Assembly: GCA_020636955.1 (NCBI GenBank)
Contig: JACJWY010000012.1
Span: 1-64,000, forward strand
Source: Thermoleophilales bacterium
GTDB lineage: Bacteria > Actinomycetota > Thermoleophilia > Solirubrobacterales > 70-9
Direction: 5' to 3'
Length of the DNA stretch: 64,000 nucleotides
The position numbers and the translations under genes are program-made. Shown one piece after another: positions 53,206-61,571 of the stretch (position 1 is the stretch's first letter; each line of letters begins with the position of its first letter). The notes under the pieces were generated by a model that saw nothing but the letters and a program-made list of their open reading frames with translations, ran no database searches and had not been told where the DNA came from.

Positions 53206-54494
53206 GTTGCTTTCTGGTCTCTCTCGCGCAGGACCGCCCTTTCGGCGATGTCCCGTCGCATCTGTTTGCCATCGAATTTCACTGCGTCAGCCGCATCGTA
53301 AGCGCGATCGCGTGCCGTTGCTGCGTCGGGTCCAAGACCCGTGAGGTTCAGTACCCGGCCACCAGCGGTCACTATCTGACCGTTCACTTCGGCGGTGCCG
53401 GCGTGGACGACCTCGGCTGATTCGGCCGCCTTCTCGAGGCCGGTGATCACGTCGCCCTTCGAGGAAGAGGCCGGGTATCCGGCCGAGGCGAGAACCACGG
53501 TCACCGAGAACCGGTCAGCGAACTCGACCGACTTGCCGGCCAGCCCGCCCGCGGTCGAGGCTGCCAGGAACAGATCAACCAGATCCGATTCGAGCCGGGG
53601 CAGGACGGCCTGGGTCTCCGGGTCGCCGAAGCGGGTGTTGTACTCGAGCACCTTCGGTCCGTTCGCGGTCATCATCAACCCCGCGTAGAGCACTCCGTGG
53701 AAGGGATGGCCGCGACGCGCCATCAGATCGACGATCGGCTGGTGGACCAGGGCAGAGAGGTCAGCCAACTGGTCCGGGCCGACGGTCTGGACCGGCGAGT
53801 AGCTGCCCATGCCGCCGGTGTTCGGACCGGTGTCACCTTCACCGATCCGCTTGTAGTCCTGGGCCGGGGCGAGAGGGATAGCACGCTCGCCGTCACAGAT
53901 CGCCAGCAGCGAGAGCTCTTCGCCCTCGAGGAATTCCTCTACCACCACCTCGGTCTGGCCGAAGCGCTGTTCAGTGAAGAAGACCTCGATCGCTTCCCGG
54001 GCCTCGGCCTCGTCCAGGCAGATCAGGACGCCTTTTCCGGCGGCGAGACCGTCAGCCTTGAGCACCACCGGACAGCCGGTCTCTGTCACTTTGGCAAGGG
54101 CCGCGTCACGGTCGGTGACCACTCGGTATCCGGCGGTCGGAATTCCAGCTTCTTCCATGGCCTGCTTCGCATAGGCCTTCGAGCCTTCAAGCTGAGCTGC
54201 CGCGCCGCTCGGGCCGAAAGCGGCGATCCCGGCCCCGGTCAGCCGGTCAACTACACCGGCGACCAGGGGCGCCTCCGGCCCCACTACCACCAAGTCGATC
54301 TCCAGTTCCTTTGCCGTTGCGGTTACGGCGTCGGGATCGACCGGATCGAGATCGGGCAGGCAGCGGGCGTCAGAGGCTATCCCCGGGTTTCCCGGCGCAC
54401 AGAAGAGTTCCGGCGACCGGGGAGAGCGGGCGAGTGCCTTGACAATGGCGTGTTCGCGACCGCCGCCGCCGAGTACGAGGATGCGAACGCTCAA
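53202..54494 (-). CDS. purD: Phosphoribosylamine-glycine ligase
   Basis: GAR synthetase, second step of purine synthesis, 430 residues with an ATP-grasp fold: ILVLGGGGREHAIVKALA, VVGPEAPLVAGVVD, VVLKADGLAAGKGVLIC, the conserved MGSYSPV and RFGDPETQAVLPRLESDLVD. It starts at TTG 54494 inside the stop of the GYD gene (TTGA overlap). It heads the purine part of the purD-purE-purB run. Confidence 0.95.
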   Translation of the reverse strand: MSVRILVLGGGGREHAIVKALARSPRSPELFCAPGNPGIASDARCLPDLDPVDPDAVTATAKELEIDLVVVGPEAPLVAGVVDRLTGAGIAAFGPSGAAAQLEGSKAYAKQAMEEAGIPTAGYRVVTDRDAALAKVTETGCPVVLKADGLAAGKGVLICLDEAEAREAIEVFFTEQRFGQTEVVVEEFLEGEELSLLAICDGERAIPLAPAQDYKRIGEGDTGPNTGGMGSYSPVQTVGPDQLADLSALVHQPIVDLMARRGHPFHGVLYAGLMMTANGPKVLEYNTRFGDPETQAVLPRLESDLVDLFLAASTAGGLAGKSVEFADRFSVTVVLASAGYPASSSKGDVITGLEKAAESAEVVHAGTAEVNGQIVTAGGRVLNLTGLGPDAATARDRAYDAADAVKFDGKQMRRDIAERAVLRERDQKAT

Positions 54495-54772
54495 AGAACC
54501 TCAGCGAGCCTCTCGGCCTGGAGCGCTGCGAGGGTCTGGCTTGACATCGTGCCACGCGATCCCATCTCGACCGAGACTTTGGCCATCACTTCTTCGGACT
54601 CGGCTTCGATGATCGTCACGAAGTCGTACTGGCCCAGCGTCGCATACTGGGCGACGACTCTGGCGCCCAGCGCCTCAACCTCGCGATTGACCTCGGCCAC
54701 ACGGCCCGGGTGGCTTTTCAACGTCTTGACGCCTTCGGAAGTCAGGTTGGTCAGCATCACGAAAGTCGGCAT
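54491..54772 (-). CDS. GYD-domain protein
   Basis: 93 residues from ATG 54772, with an excellent ribosome site (GGAGAGG); a longer frame upstream is not conserved. Ferredoxin-like small domain: TFVMLTNLTSEGVKTLKSHP, then VVAQYATLGQYDFVTIIEA with the GYD-like GQYD. GYD proteins are of unknown function, perhaps ligand sensors. Coupled directly to purD, so it may belong to purine metabolism or its control, which I infer only from position. Confidence 0.82.
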   Translation of the reverse strand: MPTFVMLTNLTSEGVKTLKSHPGRVAEVNREVEALGARVVAQYATLGQYDFVTIIEAESEEVMAKVSVEMGSRGTMSSQTLAALQAERLAEVL

Positions 54773-54872
54773 CGGGTCCTCTCCTTGTTTGCGACTGGTT
54801 TCGAAACCATTCAGCGGTCTGCCGCCAGCATATGCCAGCACGCCTCCGGTTCGTATGTGCTGGCCGCCTCGG

Positions 54873-55424
54873 TCAGCCGAGGGAGCGGAGAACCTCGCGC
54901 GCCCAGCGAATGTTGCCGCGCTCGAAGGAAATGCCCCGCTTCAGCGCTAGGTAGGGGCCGAAGTCGGGTCTTCCGGGTCCGCCCGCGAGAAATTCCTCTT
55001 CCGATGACCCGGCAAGCAGGGCTTCCCGAAGGGTCTCGTACATGGCGAGCTTTTCCCCGCAACCAGCCAGCCGCTCCTTCACCGCTTTCGCAACCGCTTC
55101 GGCGTTCGATTCACTTACGCTGGCCACCTTGACCAGCAGGTCATCGCGGATCACGGTCGGTTTCGTATCCGCCCCGATGAACCGCCCGAGTTCCCGTCTG
55201 CCATCTGCGGTGATCCTGAATACCCGTTTGTCGGGGCGCTTCTGTTGGCGTACCGTCCGGGCCCTGACCAGGCCTTCGGCTTCCAGCCGGTCAAGTTCCC
55301 GGTAGACCTGCTGCGCCGAAGCCGGCCAGAAGTTTGCCACCGACACGTCGAACCTTTTGGAGAGTTCGTATCCGGAGCCTTCCTCGCTGGTCAAAGCGGC
55401 CAGCACCGCGTGTTTCAGCGCCAC
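54873..55424 (-). CDS. PadR-family transcriptional regulator
   Basis: 183 residues. N-terminal winged helix: LKHAVLAALTSEEGSGYELS, then NFWPASAQQVYRELDRLEAE and RVFRITADGRRELGRFI; C-terminal Vir-like dimerisation helices (ALLAGSSEEEFLAGG). GTG start at 55424. PadR proteins are usually repressors released by a small ligand. It is divergent from the CrtI-like oxidoreductase, with a perfect inverted repeat in between that is the likely operator for both genes. Confidence 0.92.
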   Translation of the reverse strand: MALKHAVLAALTSEEGSGYELSKRFDVSVANFWPASAQQVYRELDRLEAEGLVRARTVRQQKRPDKRVFRITADGRRELGRFIGADTKPTVIRDDLLVKVASVSESNAEAVAKAVKERLAGCGEKLAMYETLREALLAGSSEEEFLAGGPGRPDFGPYLALKRGISFERGNIRWAREVLRSLG

Positions 55425-55453
55425 CGGACTGGACAGCGATCGGGAAGGGCCCT

Positions 55454-55489
55454 ATACTCAACAAATTGAGTATTCATAATGTTGAGTAT
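55454..55489. promoter_or_regulatory. Probable PadR operator: inverted repeat plus third half-site
   Basis: ATACTCAACAAATTGAGTAT (55454-55473) is a perfect 8+8 inverted repeat with four-base spacer; TTGAGTAT recurs at 55482-55489, 16 bases after its first occurrence. The AT-rich patch contrasts with the GC-rich surroundings and lies between the divergent PadR and oxidoreductase genes. Confidence 0.78.
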
Positions 55490-55507
55490 ATGAAAGGTCG
55501 AAGCGGA

Positions 55508-57220
55508 ATGACTGAAGTCAGCTGGGAACGAGTGGTCCCTCCGGTTCCGGAGAATCCTGACGTGGTGATCATCGGATCCGGGCTCTCCGGTCTGACCGCC
55601 GCCGCCTATCTCGCAGCAAACGGCAAGAAGGTGCTGGTGCTCGAGCAATACGACGTCGCCGGCGGTTGCAGCCAGACCTTTCGCCGCAAGAACGAGTGGC
55701 AGTTCGACGTCGGCCTTCACTACATCGGTGGCGTGAGGACCGGCGAGATCGGCCGCATTATCGGGGGCCTCGGGCTGAACGACCGGATCGAGTTCCCCGA
55801 ACTTGATCCCGACGGATTCGACACTTTCGTCTTTCCGGACCTCGAGTTCAAGGTTCCGAAGGGCTGGGACAACTACGTGGGCCGGCTGGTCGAGACCTTC
55901 CCCGACGAGGAGGAAGGTCTGAGAGCGGTAACCGACGTGATGCGGAACATGATGGAAGAACTCCGAGAGGTCGGCATTCCCGACAGCGACACCGACCTGA
56001 AGGAGTACGTGGAGAAGGCGCCGACGGTTGTCAGCTGGGGCATGCGATCTATGACCGACCTCTTCGACGAGCACTATCTGAGCGAACGTTCCCGTGCGGT
56101 CCTGCTCGGGCAGGCGGGGGACTATGCGACACCGCCGTCCCGAACCCCGGTCACTCTCCACTCGGGTGTCGTCGACCACTACCTTCATGAGGGGGCCTTC
56201 TACGTCCGGGGCGGTGGTCAGGAAATGGCCGGTCACCTGGTCGACCTGATTCACACCTACGGTGGCCGGGTGCGTACCCACGCCGAGGTCGAACGGATTC
56301 TCACCGAGGAGACCGGCTCCGGGGGCTACCGCGTAACTGGCGTAGAGCTGGCCGGTGGCGAGGAGATCGCAACCGAAAGCGTGATTGCCACGGGAGACAT
56401 CAAGCACCTCTTCCTTGAGCTGCTCGACCCCGAAGCGGTGCCGGAGGACATCCGCAACACGGTCGACGGATACCGCATGGCGACCCCCCTCGTCACCGTC
56501 TATCTCGGCCTCGACTTCGACATCACGGATCGGATGCCGGCCACCAACTACTGGCTGCATTCCCGCTATGACCAGGAGTCCTATTACGAACCGGTGGCGG
56601 CCGGCGAATTCGACGCCGATCCTCCGGTCTATATCTCATCGGCCAGCGCCAAGGATCCGGGACACGAAGGTCACGCTCCGCCCGGTTGCTCCACGCTGGA
56701 GCTGATGACCTGGGCGACCCCCGATCCGGCGGCCTGGGGCGTTGACGAGAGCGAGGAAGCCCCGAAGTACAGCCGCCAGGACGGCTACCGGGAAGCGAAG
56801 CAGAAGATCACCGACCAGCTGATCGACCGGGCCGAAGAACAGCTGGGCGAGCTTCGCTCCCACATCCTCTGGGAGGAGGCAGCCAGCCCGATGACCCAGA
56901 CCCGCTACACCCTCTCGTCTGGCGGCTCCTCCTACGGAATCGAGCTGGCCACCGATCAGTTCGGGCCGCTCCGGCTGGAGTACCGGACCCCGATCGAAGG
57001 CCTCACTCTTGGTGGCGTATCGAGCCGTCGCGGGCACGGGATCCTGGGGGCGATGGCCGGCGGGGTCGAGTCGGCTTCCACCGTGCTCGGTCGCAGCCTC
57101 CGGACGGAGATCAACGAAGGCACCGTTTTCGGCGATCCCTCGCAGCTCACTTCAGGCGCCGAGGGCTGGGATGCCCTGGAAGCCTGTCGCAAGCTTCAGG
57201 AGAAGGCCCTCCGCGCCTAG
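55508..57220 (+). CDS. CrtI/retinol-saturase-like FAD-dependent oxidoreductase
   Basis: 570 residues from ATG 55508; an ATG at 55490 lies inside the operator region. FAD-binding VVIIGSGLSGLTAAAYLAAN followed by LEQYDVAGGCSQTFRR, the phytoene-desaturase-type C-terminal GLTLGGVSSRRGHGILGAMA. Relatives saturate or desaturate polyene, carotenoid or retinoid double bonds. No other carotenoid gene is in the window, so the substrate is open; regulation by PadR suggests an inducible role in detoxification or lipid metabolism (inference). Confidence 0.85.
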   Translation: MTEVSWERVVPPVPENPDVVIIGSGLSGLTAAAYLAANGKKVLVLEQYDVAGGCSQTFRRKNEWQFDVGLHYIGGVRTGEIGRIIGGLGLNDRIEFPELDPDGFDTFVFPDLEFKVPKGWDNYVGRLVETFPDEEEGLRAVTDVMRNMMEELREVGIPDSDTDLKEYVEKAPTVVSWGMRSMTDLFDEHYLSERSRAVLLGQAGDYATPPSRTPVTLHSGVVDHYLHEGAFYVRGGGQEMAGHLVDLIHTYGGRVRTHAEVERILTEETGSGGYRVTGVELAGGEEIATESVIATGDIKHLFLELLDPEAVPEDIRNTVDGYRMATPLVTVYLGLDFDITDRMPATNYWLHSRYDQESYYEPVAAGEFDADPPVYISSASAKDPGHEGHAPPGCSTLELMTWATPDPAAWGVDESEEAPKYSRQDGYREAKQKITDQLIDRAEEQLGELRSHILWEEAASPMTQTRYTLSSGGSSYGIELATDQFGPLRLEYRTPIEGLTLGGVSSRRGHGILGAMAGGVESASTVLGRSLRTEINEGTVFGDPSQLTSGAEGWDALEACRKLQEKALRA

Positions 57221-58683
57221 AGCTTCTTAAGGGCTGCTTTGGCGGCGTCCTCGCCGGAGCGGAGGGCGCCGTCCATGTAGCCATTCCAGATCTCGGCATG
57301 TTCGGTCCCGGCCCAGTGGATCCGGCCATGCGGCTTGCGAAGGGCCGGCCCGAACCCGGTCAGGGCACCGGGAGGGAGGAATCCCCCGTAACAGCCCCGG
57401 GTCCATTCCTCCTGGGCCCAGTTCTTCTCCACATAGGCCTTCGGCTTGCCGGCGGCGTTGCCAATCGTTTTCTTGAAGTTGTCCAGCACGGCCGACTTAC
57501 GGGCCGAGGCACTCATGCGCCCCGCGAGTCGTGCTTCCTGACCCTCGATGAAGCCGAGCAGGACCCCGGCCGAGCCGTCGGGAGGCGAGTTGTCATACAT
57601 CAGCTTGACCGGACCTTCATCCGAATTGACGTACCCCGAAAGACCTTCCTCCCGCCAGAAGGGTTTGTCGTAGATGGCCTGGACCTTGATCGCATTGCCC
57701 TGGGGGAACCGCTGGATCAGCTGGGCCCGGTCGGAGGGCAGGATCGGGTCGTAGTCAATGAAGGCGCTGACCGCGGGCGGCACGGCAACGATCACCTGTT
57801 TTGCCCGCCACGTGCCCTTGTCGCTGGTCACATGACAAAGGCCGTCTTCCTGGCGGATCTGACGAACCGGCGCCCGCAGCACCACGCGCGCACCGAGTTT
57901 CTTCGCCATCCGGATCGAAAGCTGCTGGGAACCGCCGACGAAGCGGGATTCCTGGGCGCCACCAGTGGTCGAGGTGAGCCTGATGAAGCTGCCGGGAGTG
58001 GTTTCGTTGCCGGCCGAAGAAATGTAGAAGAGCAGGTGAAGCAGCGAGATGTCCCGTGGTTCGCAGGCCCAGACGGCATTGGTCGCCAGGTCGGTAAGGA
58101 ACCTCGCACCGTCCCCGGTGGTGTTGGCCAGCTTGAAGGTCTCGAAGGTCTGGCCGTCATAGAAGTCGGCGTTCGGATCCTGCCAGGGGGCTGAACGGGA
58201 GATGTCGGCGGCGAGGTTTTCGAGCTTCAGTACAAAGCCCAGGGTCTCGCCGCCATCCGGATCCGGCGGGATCGGCGAGGTCACGTTGAAGAGGGTACGG
58301 CTGCCGCTCCGCTGGTAGACGGCTTGACCTTCCCAGTAGGACTTGAAGGTCTTCACCCCGAGCTTGCCGGCCAGCGCGGCAACTTTGTCCTGGGTCGGTC
58401 CGAGCCACTGTCCGCCGACGTCGAGGGTGACGTCGTCGTATTTGGGTGAGTAAGTGCGTCCACCGACCCGGCCGCGGGCCTCCAGCACCTTCACCCGCTT
58501 GCCCTTGGCGACCAGCGTGCGTGCGGCCATCAGGCCGGCCAGTCCGGCCCCGACCACGACCACGTCCTGAACCGGCTTCTTCTTCCGCCGGTTTTTCGCC
58601 TCGGCAGCGGCAGGAATCGCGGCCCCGGCTGCAGCAACCGCCCCCGCCTGAACCAGACGGCGACGAGAAATCTTCTCACTCAC
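57217..58683 (-). CDS. Tat-exported flavin amine oxidase
   Basis: 488 residues. Twin-arginine signal SRRRLVQAGAVAAAGAAIPA at the N-terminus, then FAD-binding VVGAGLAGLMAARTL and the amine-oxidase motif EARGRVGGRTYSP; the C-terminal flavin motif is HWAGTEHAEIWNGYMDGALR. Similar to monoamine, tyramine and putrescine oxidases that act outside the membrane and release hydrogen peroxide. GTG start with strong GGGAGGT before it. Its stop overlaps that of the convergent CrtI-like gene. Confidence 0.9.
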   Translation of the reverse strand: MSEKISRRRLVQAGAVAAAGAAIPAAAEAKNRRKKKPVQDVVVVGAGLAGLMAARTLVAKGKRVKVLEARGRVGGRTYSPKYDDVTLDVGGQWLGPTQDKVAALAGKLGVKTFKSYWEGQAVYQRSGSRTLFNVTSPIPPDPDGGETLGFVLKLENLAADISRSAPWQDPNADFYDGQTFETFKLANTTGDGARFLTDLATNAVWACEPRDISLLHLLFYISSAGNETTPGSFIRLTSTTGGAQESRFVGGSQQLSIRMAKKLGARVVLRAPVRQIRQEDGLCHVTSDKGTWRAKQVIVAVPPAVSAFIDYDPILPSDRAQLIQRFPQGNAIKVQAIYDKPFWREEGLSGYVNSDEGPVKLMYDNSPPDGSAGVLLGFIEGQEARLAGRMSASARKSAVLDNFKKTIGNAAGKPKAYVEKNWAQEEWTRGCYGGFLPPGALTGFGPALRKPHGRIHWAGTEHAEIWNGYMDGALRSGEDAAKAALKKL

Positions 58684-58741
58684 AGAAACCTCCCTGATCG
58701 AACTTCCGGAGATCCTATCCCGGCTTCAATCGGCAGGTGGC

Positions 58742-60502
58742 TCAGGGTCCGAAGCCCGCGTGAATGTGGTCGGTGTGGTCCGGCAGGGCGAAGGCGGGGC
58801 CGGCTCCGTCGACATCCCAGCCATAGATCAGTTCGGTCGGCTTGACGCCGTCCGGCAGCGAGGCGAGCAGCTTGATCACTTCGGTGCAGGGGCTGCCCTC
58901 CGACTGGTCGGTGCAGGGCACGCCGTTTACCGCGGCGATGTCCATCGCCCGGCCGTAGTAGTGATTGGAGACGTTGCCGGAAGCGGTCATCTGACCGTGG
59001 TCGGAGCGCAGGGCGCTGATCAGCAGGCTGTACTTCTGGGTGAGGATGGCCAGCAGGTTGATTACCCGCTGGTCGATCAGGCCGTTCTGGATGTCTTCCT
59101 GGGCGGCCGAGTTGAGGATCTGGAGGTTGTCCCAGTTGATCTCGGTTGAGTTGGTCGGCACCGGGTAGGCGATGTTCCAGTCAGTCTTGACGGCCTGGCA
59201 GTCGCCGGCGATCTTGCCGGCATCCTGGATCGCCGCTTCCACGTACCAGGTGGCGTGGTTGTGCTCGAAGAGTCCGGCTTCGAGGGTCGGCTGTGACCAG
59301 AGCAGCCGGGCGAAGGTGGCGATTCCGTCCCAAGGCTCGTCCCTTTCGACGTAACCGTCGCCGTCCCCGTCGACTCCGTACTTCTTCCATTCCTCACGAG
59401 AGAGGCCCATCGGACCGGTGTCCTTGAGCTGCTGGGGCGTCATGCCCCGGCCGTAATCCGATTCAAGACGGGCGACCGCGGCCAGCACCCAGACGCCGCG
59501 CTTGCCCAGCCCGTAGCGGGAAGCGGCGTCCTCGAAGCCGCGCATGTAGTAGTTCGGGATCTCCAGGACCCGGGCGTCGGAGGCCTGGCAGATGTAGTTC
59601 TTCAGTTGCTCGTCGGCCTCGACCGTGTCACCCAGGTCGCCGTAGCAGGCAGCCTTGTCGAGCACGTCCTGGACGTACCAGTCGGCGTGGTTGTAGGCGT
59701 AGATCGCGTCGTACCAGTCGGTCGGGGCGCCGGCGGCCTGCAGGTAGCGGGCGGCCGCATGGATCGCGTCATGCGGGTTGTACGGGTCGGCCTGGCCGTC
59801 GCCGTCGCCGTCGGTCGCATACATGTCCCAGGTCGAGGGCATGAACTGCATCCAGCCGATCGCGCCGGCCGAAGAGGTGACCTCGTTCAGCCGACCGAAG
59901 TCGGTCTCGATCGAGTTGATCGCGGCCAGGATCTGCGGACCGCGTTCGCCAAGGTTGTACTTCCGCGCGGCCTCGACGTAGATCGGAATCAGGTTGCGCG
60001 GCGGCCCGGCGCTGCCGTCGCAGGCCGCGACCGGGGTCGAGTCACCGGAGAGTCCGAATGAGGGATCGACGGTGATCTTGGCCGAAAGCGGCGAGTCGGA
60101 GTTGGGGACGATGTCGGCCGCGGCGCCGGTGATGTCCTGCTTCGGGTTCGCGGTCTGGTTGCCGTTGTTCTTGCCCGGGTTGCCGGAGGTGCCTCCAGAT
60201 CCGTCGTTCTTGCTTTGGTTGCCGTTGTTCTTTCCGGTGTTGTCCTGGTTCTTGCCGCCGTTGCCCGAGTTTCCGTTGCCGTCGCTCTTGTCACCTTTGC
60301 CGGATCCGGTGGTGCCCGTCGATCCGGTGCTGCCGGTTGAGCCCGTCGATCCGGTCGATCCGGTCGGCCCGACCGGTCCGATGCCCGCGGTCGCGGCCGG
60401 CTCGTCGTTGATCGGTGTCGCGCTTTCCGCGTTCGCGGCATGGCCGGTCGCGAGCAGGGCGCCGACCGAGATCGTCGCCAGGGCTGTCCTGAACCTCCCC
60501 AT
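58742..60502 (-). CDS. Secreted cell-wall enzyme: two lytic transglycosylase-like domains and a D,D-peptidase-like tail
   Basis: 586 residues. Signal peptide 1-26; low-complexity linker 37-125 with GSTGSTGST runs and repeated KNNGNQ; MltB/SLT-like domain 1 about 170-285 with catalytic Glu199 (SIETDFGR) and SSAGAIGWMQFMPSTW; related domain 2 about 320-425 with Glu347 (RLESDYGR) but GPMGLSREEW in place of the GxMQF loop; each domain has a DGDGDG calcium-type loop (231 and 379). The tail about 485-586 has NHYYGRAMDI and DHTDHIHAGF, the His/Asp/His pattern of M15-type D,D-carboxypeptidases. It could cut both glycan and peptide parts of peptidoglycan. It lies eight bases after a membrane-anchored partner gene. 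Confidence 0.8.
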   Translation of the reverse strand: MGRFRTALATISVGALLATGHAANAESATPINDEPAATAGIGPVGPTGSTGSTGSTGSTGSTGTTGSGKGDKSDGNGNSGNGGKNQDNTGKNNGNQSKNDGSGGTSGNPGKNNGNQTANPKQDITGAAADIVPNSDSPLSAKITVDPSFGLSGDSTPVAACDGSAGPPRNLIPIYVEAARKYNLGERGPQILAAINSIETDFGRLNEVTSSAGAIGWMQFMPSTWDMYATDGDGDGQADPYNPHDAIHAAARYLQAAGAPTDWYDAIYAYNHADWYVQDVLDKAACYGDLGDTVEADEQLKNYICQASDARVLEIPNYYMRGFEDAASRYGLGKRGVWVLAAVARLESDYGRGMTPQQLKDTGPMGLSREEWKKYGVDGDGDGYVERDEPWDGIATFARLLWSQPTLEAGLFEHNHATWYVEAAIQDAGKIAGDCQAVKTDWNIAYPVPTNSTEINWDNLQILNSAAQEDIQNGLIDQRVINLLAILTQKYSLLISALRSDHGQMTASGNVSNHYYGRAMDIAAVNGVPCTDQSEGSPCTEVIKLLASLPDGVKPTELIYGWDVDGAGPAFALPDHTDHIHAGFGP

Positions 60503-60510
60503 TTCCCCTC

Positions 60511-61365
60511 TTACCCCCTGACCTCGCTGACCAGCCAGCCTTTGTCCTTCTTGTGAATCAGGCTGAGCCGGAGTTCCGAGGCTGCACCGGTGCGCATCAG
60601 CGAAACACTCACCTCCATGGCGTCGCCGGTCTTCTTGCCAGCGACAACATTGACCACGGTCGCCTTCGGGATCTGCCCGGTCGATGGCAGCTTCGGCGGG
60701 TTCTGTCGCAGTTCTTTGGCCAGCTCCGGAGTCGCGGTCGCCGTGAACTGTTTGGCGGCACCCTTGCCGCCGATCTCGTAGCTGACGAAGGTGGTGGCGA
60801 AGCCATGGGCGACCTTGAGCGGCGGCGACTTGGGTACCGGCGCGGGGCGGACCACCGTACCGGGAAGCTTCTGGGCCGATCCCGAGGTCGCGGATCCCCC
60901 GGACTTGGCAGCATTCTGCTTCGTCTTGCCGGCCGTGGTGAAGTTCGGAACTACCCCCTGCAGGGTGTCATCGGCATTGCCCGAATTCGGGGTCGTGTCT
61001 TCGACCGTGGTCGGGGCCGTGGTCGGTGTCGGAGTCGAAGGGATCACGGTCTCGGTCGGGATCGCCGTGGTCGCCACAACCGGTTCGTCACCGCTGTCTT
61101 TCTGCTGGTTGTAGAAGTACACCGCTGCCGCGATCGCACCGGCTGTGAGGGTGACCATCAGGGTTGCTGCGATGTAGGCGATCGGGCTGCGATAGCGGAA
61201 GGCACGGGGAATGCGCGCGAGCTGTCGGCCGATCGCGCGGAAGGAATCAGCGACCGGCCAGAGAAAGTATTTCTCCAGGAACCAGCCGAGTCTCCGGATC
61301 GGCCAGCTCAGCCTGCCGGGTGACCCCTCGTAGTCCTGCCAGTTTTCCTTGGTTTCCTGATGCAT
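60511..61365 (-). CDS. Single-span membrane protein with extracytoplasmic domain
   Basis: 284 residues. Cytoplasmic residues 1-62, membrane helix about 63-85 (YIAATLMVTLTAGAIAAAVY), a Pro/Thr-rich stalk 95-175, then an extracytoplasmic domain about 185-284 (PLKVAHGFATTFVSYEIGGK, then AMEVSVSLMRTGAASELRLS). The end domain resembles NTF2/conjugal-transfer-like small folds but I cannot name it. It shares an operon with the lytic enzyme gene, eight bases downstream, and may localise or control it, or belong to a secretion apparatus. Confidence 0.7.
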   Translation of the reverse strand: MHQETKENWQDYEGSPGRLSWPIRRLGWFLEKYFLWPVADSFRAIGRQLARIPRAFRYRSPIAYIAATLMVTLTAGAIAAAVYFYNQQKDSGDEPVVATTAIPTETVIPSTPTPTTAPTTVEDTTPNSGNADDTLQGVVPNFTTAGKTKQNAAKSGGSATSGSAQKLPGTVVRPAPVPKSPPLKVAHGFATTFVSYEIGGKGAAKQFTATATPELAKELRQNPPKLPSTGQIPKATVVNVVAGKKTGDAMEVSVSLMRTGAASELRLSLIHKKDKGWLVSEVRG

Positions 61366-61510
61366 CGGATCTCTTGCTGCTTTTCGGCTCCTGATCTGGA
61401 TCTCCCCGGACCCAGTTCGGGCATCAAAGGGTAGTACGGGAACCCGAAAGAGGAAGTAAAGGAGCGGTTAAGCGGGTGCGAAACTGCAGTAGTCAAGGCC
61501 GGGTGCAAAC

Positions 61511-61544
61511 CCGGGCGGGAAGCCAACTGTGACTTCCCGCCCGG
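61511..61544 (-). terminator. Perfect 12-bp hairpin downstream of clpB
   Basis: CCGGGCGGGAAG (61511-61522) pairs perfectly with CTTCCCGCCCGG (61533-61544) around a ten-base loop, 28 bases after the clpB stop. Probably the clpB terminator. The remaining gap to 61366 shows nothing but presumed promoter DNA for the next operon. Confidence 0.65.
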
Positions 61545-61571
61545 TGTAGTCAGGGGTCCGTGATCCGGCGG

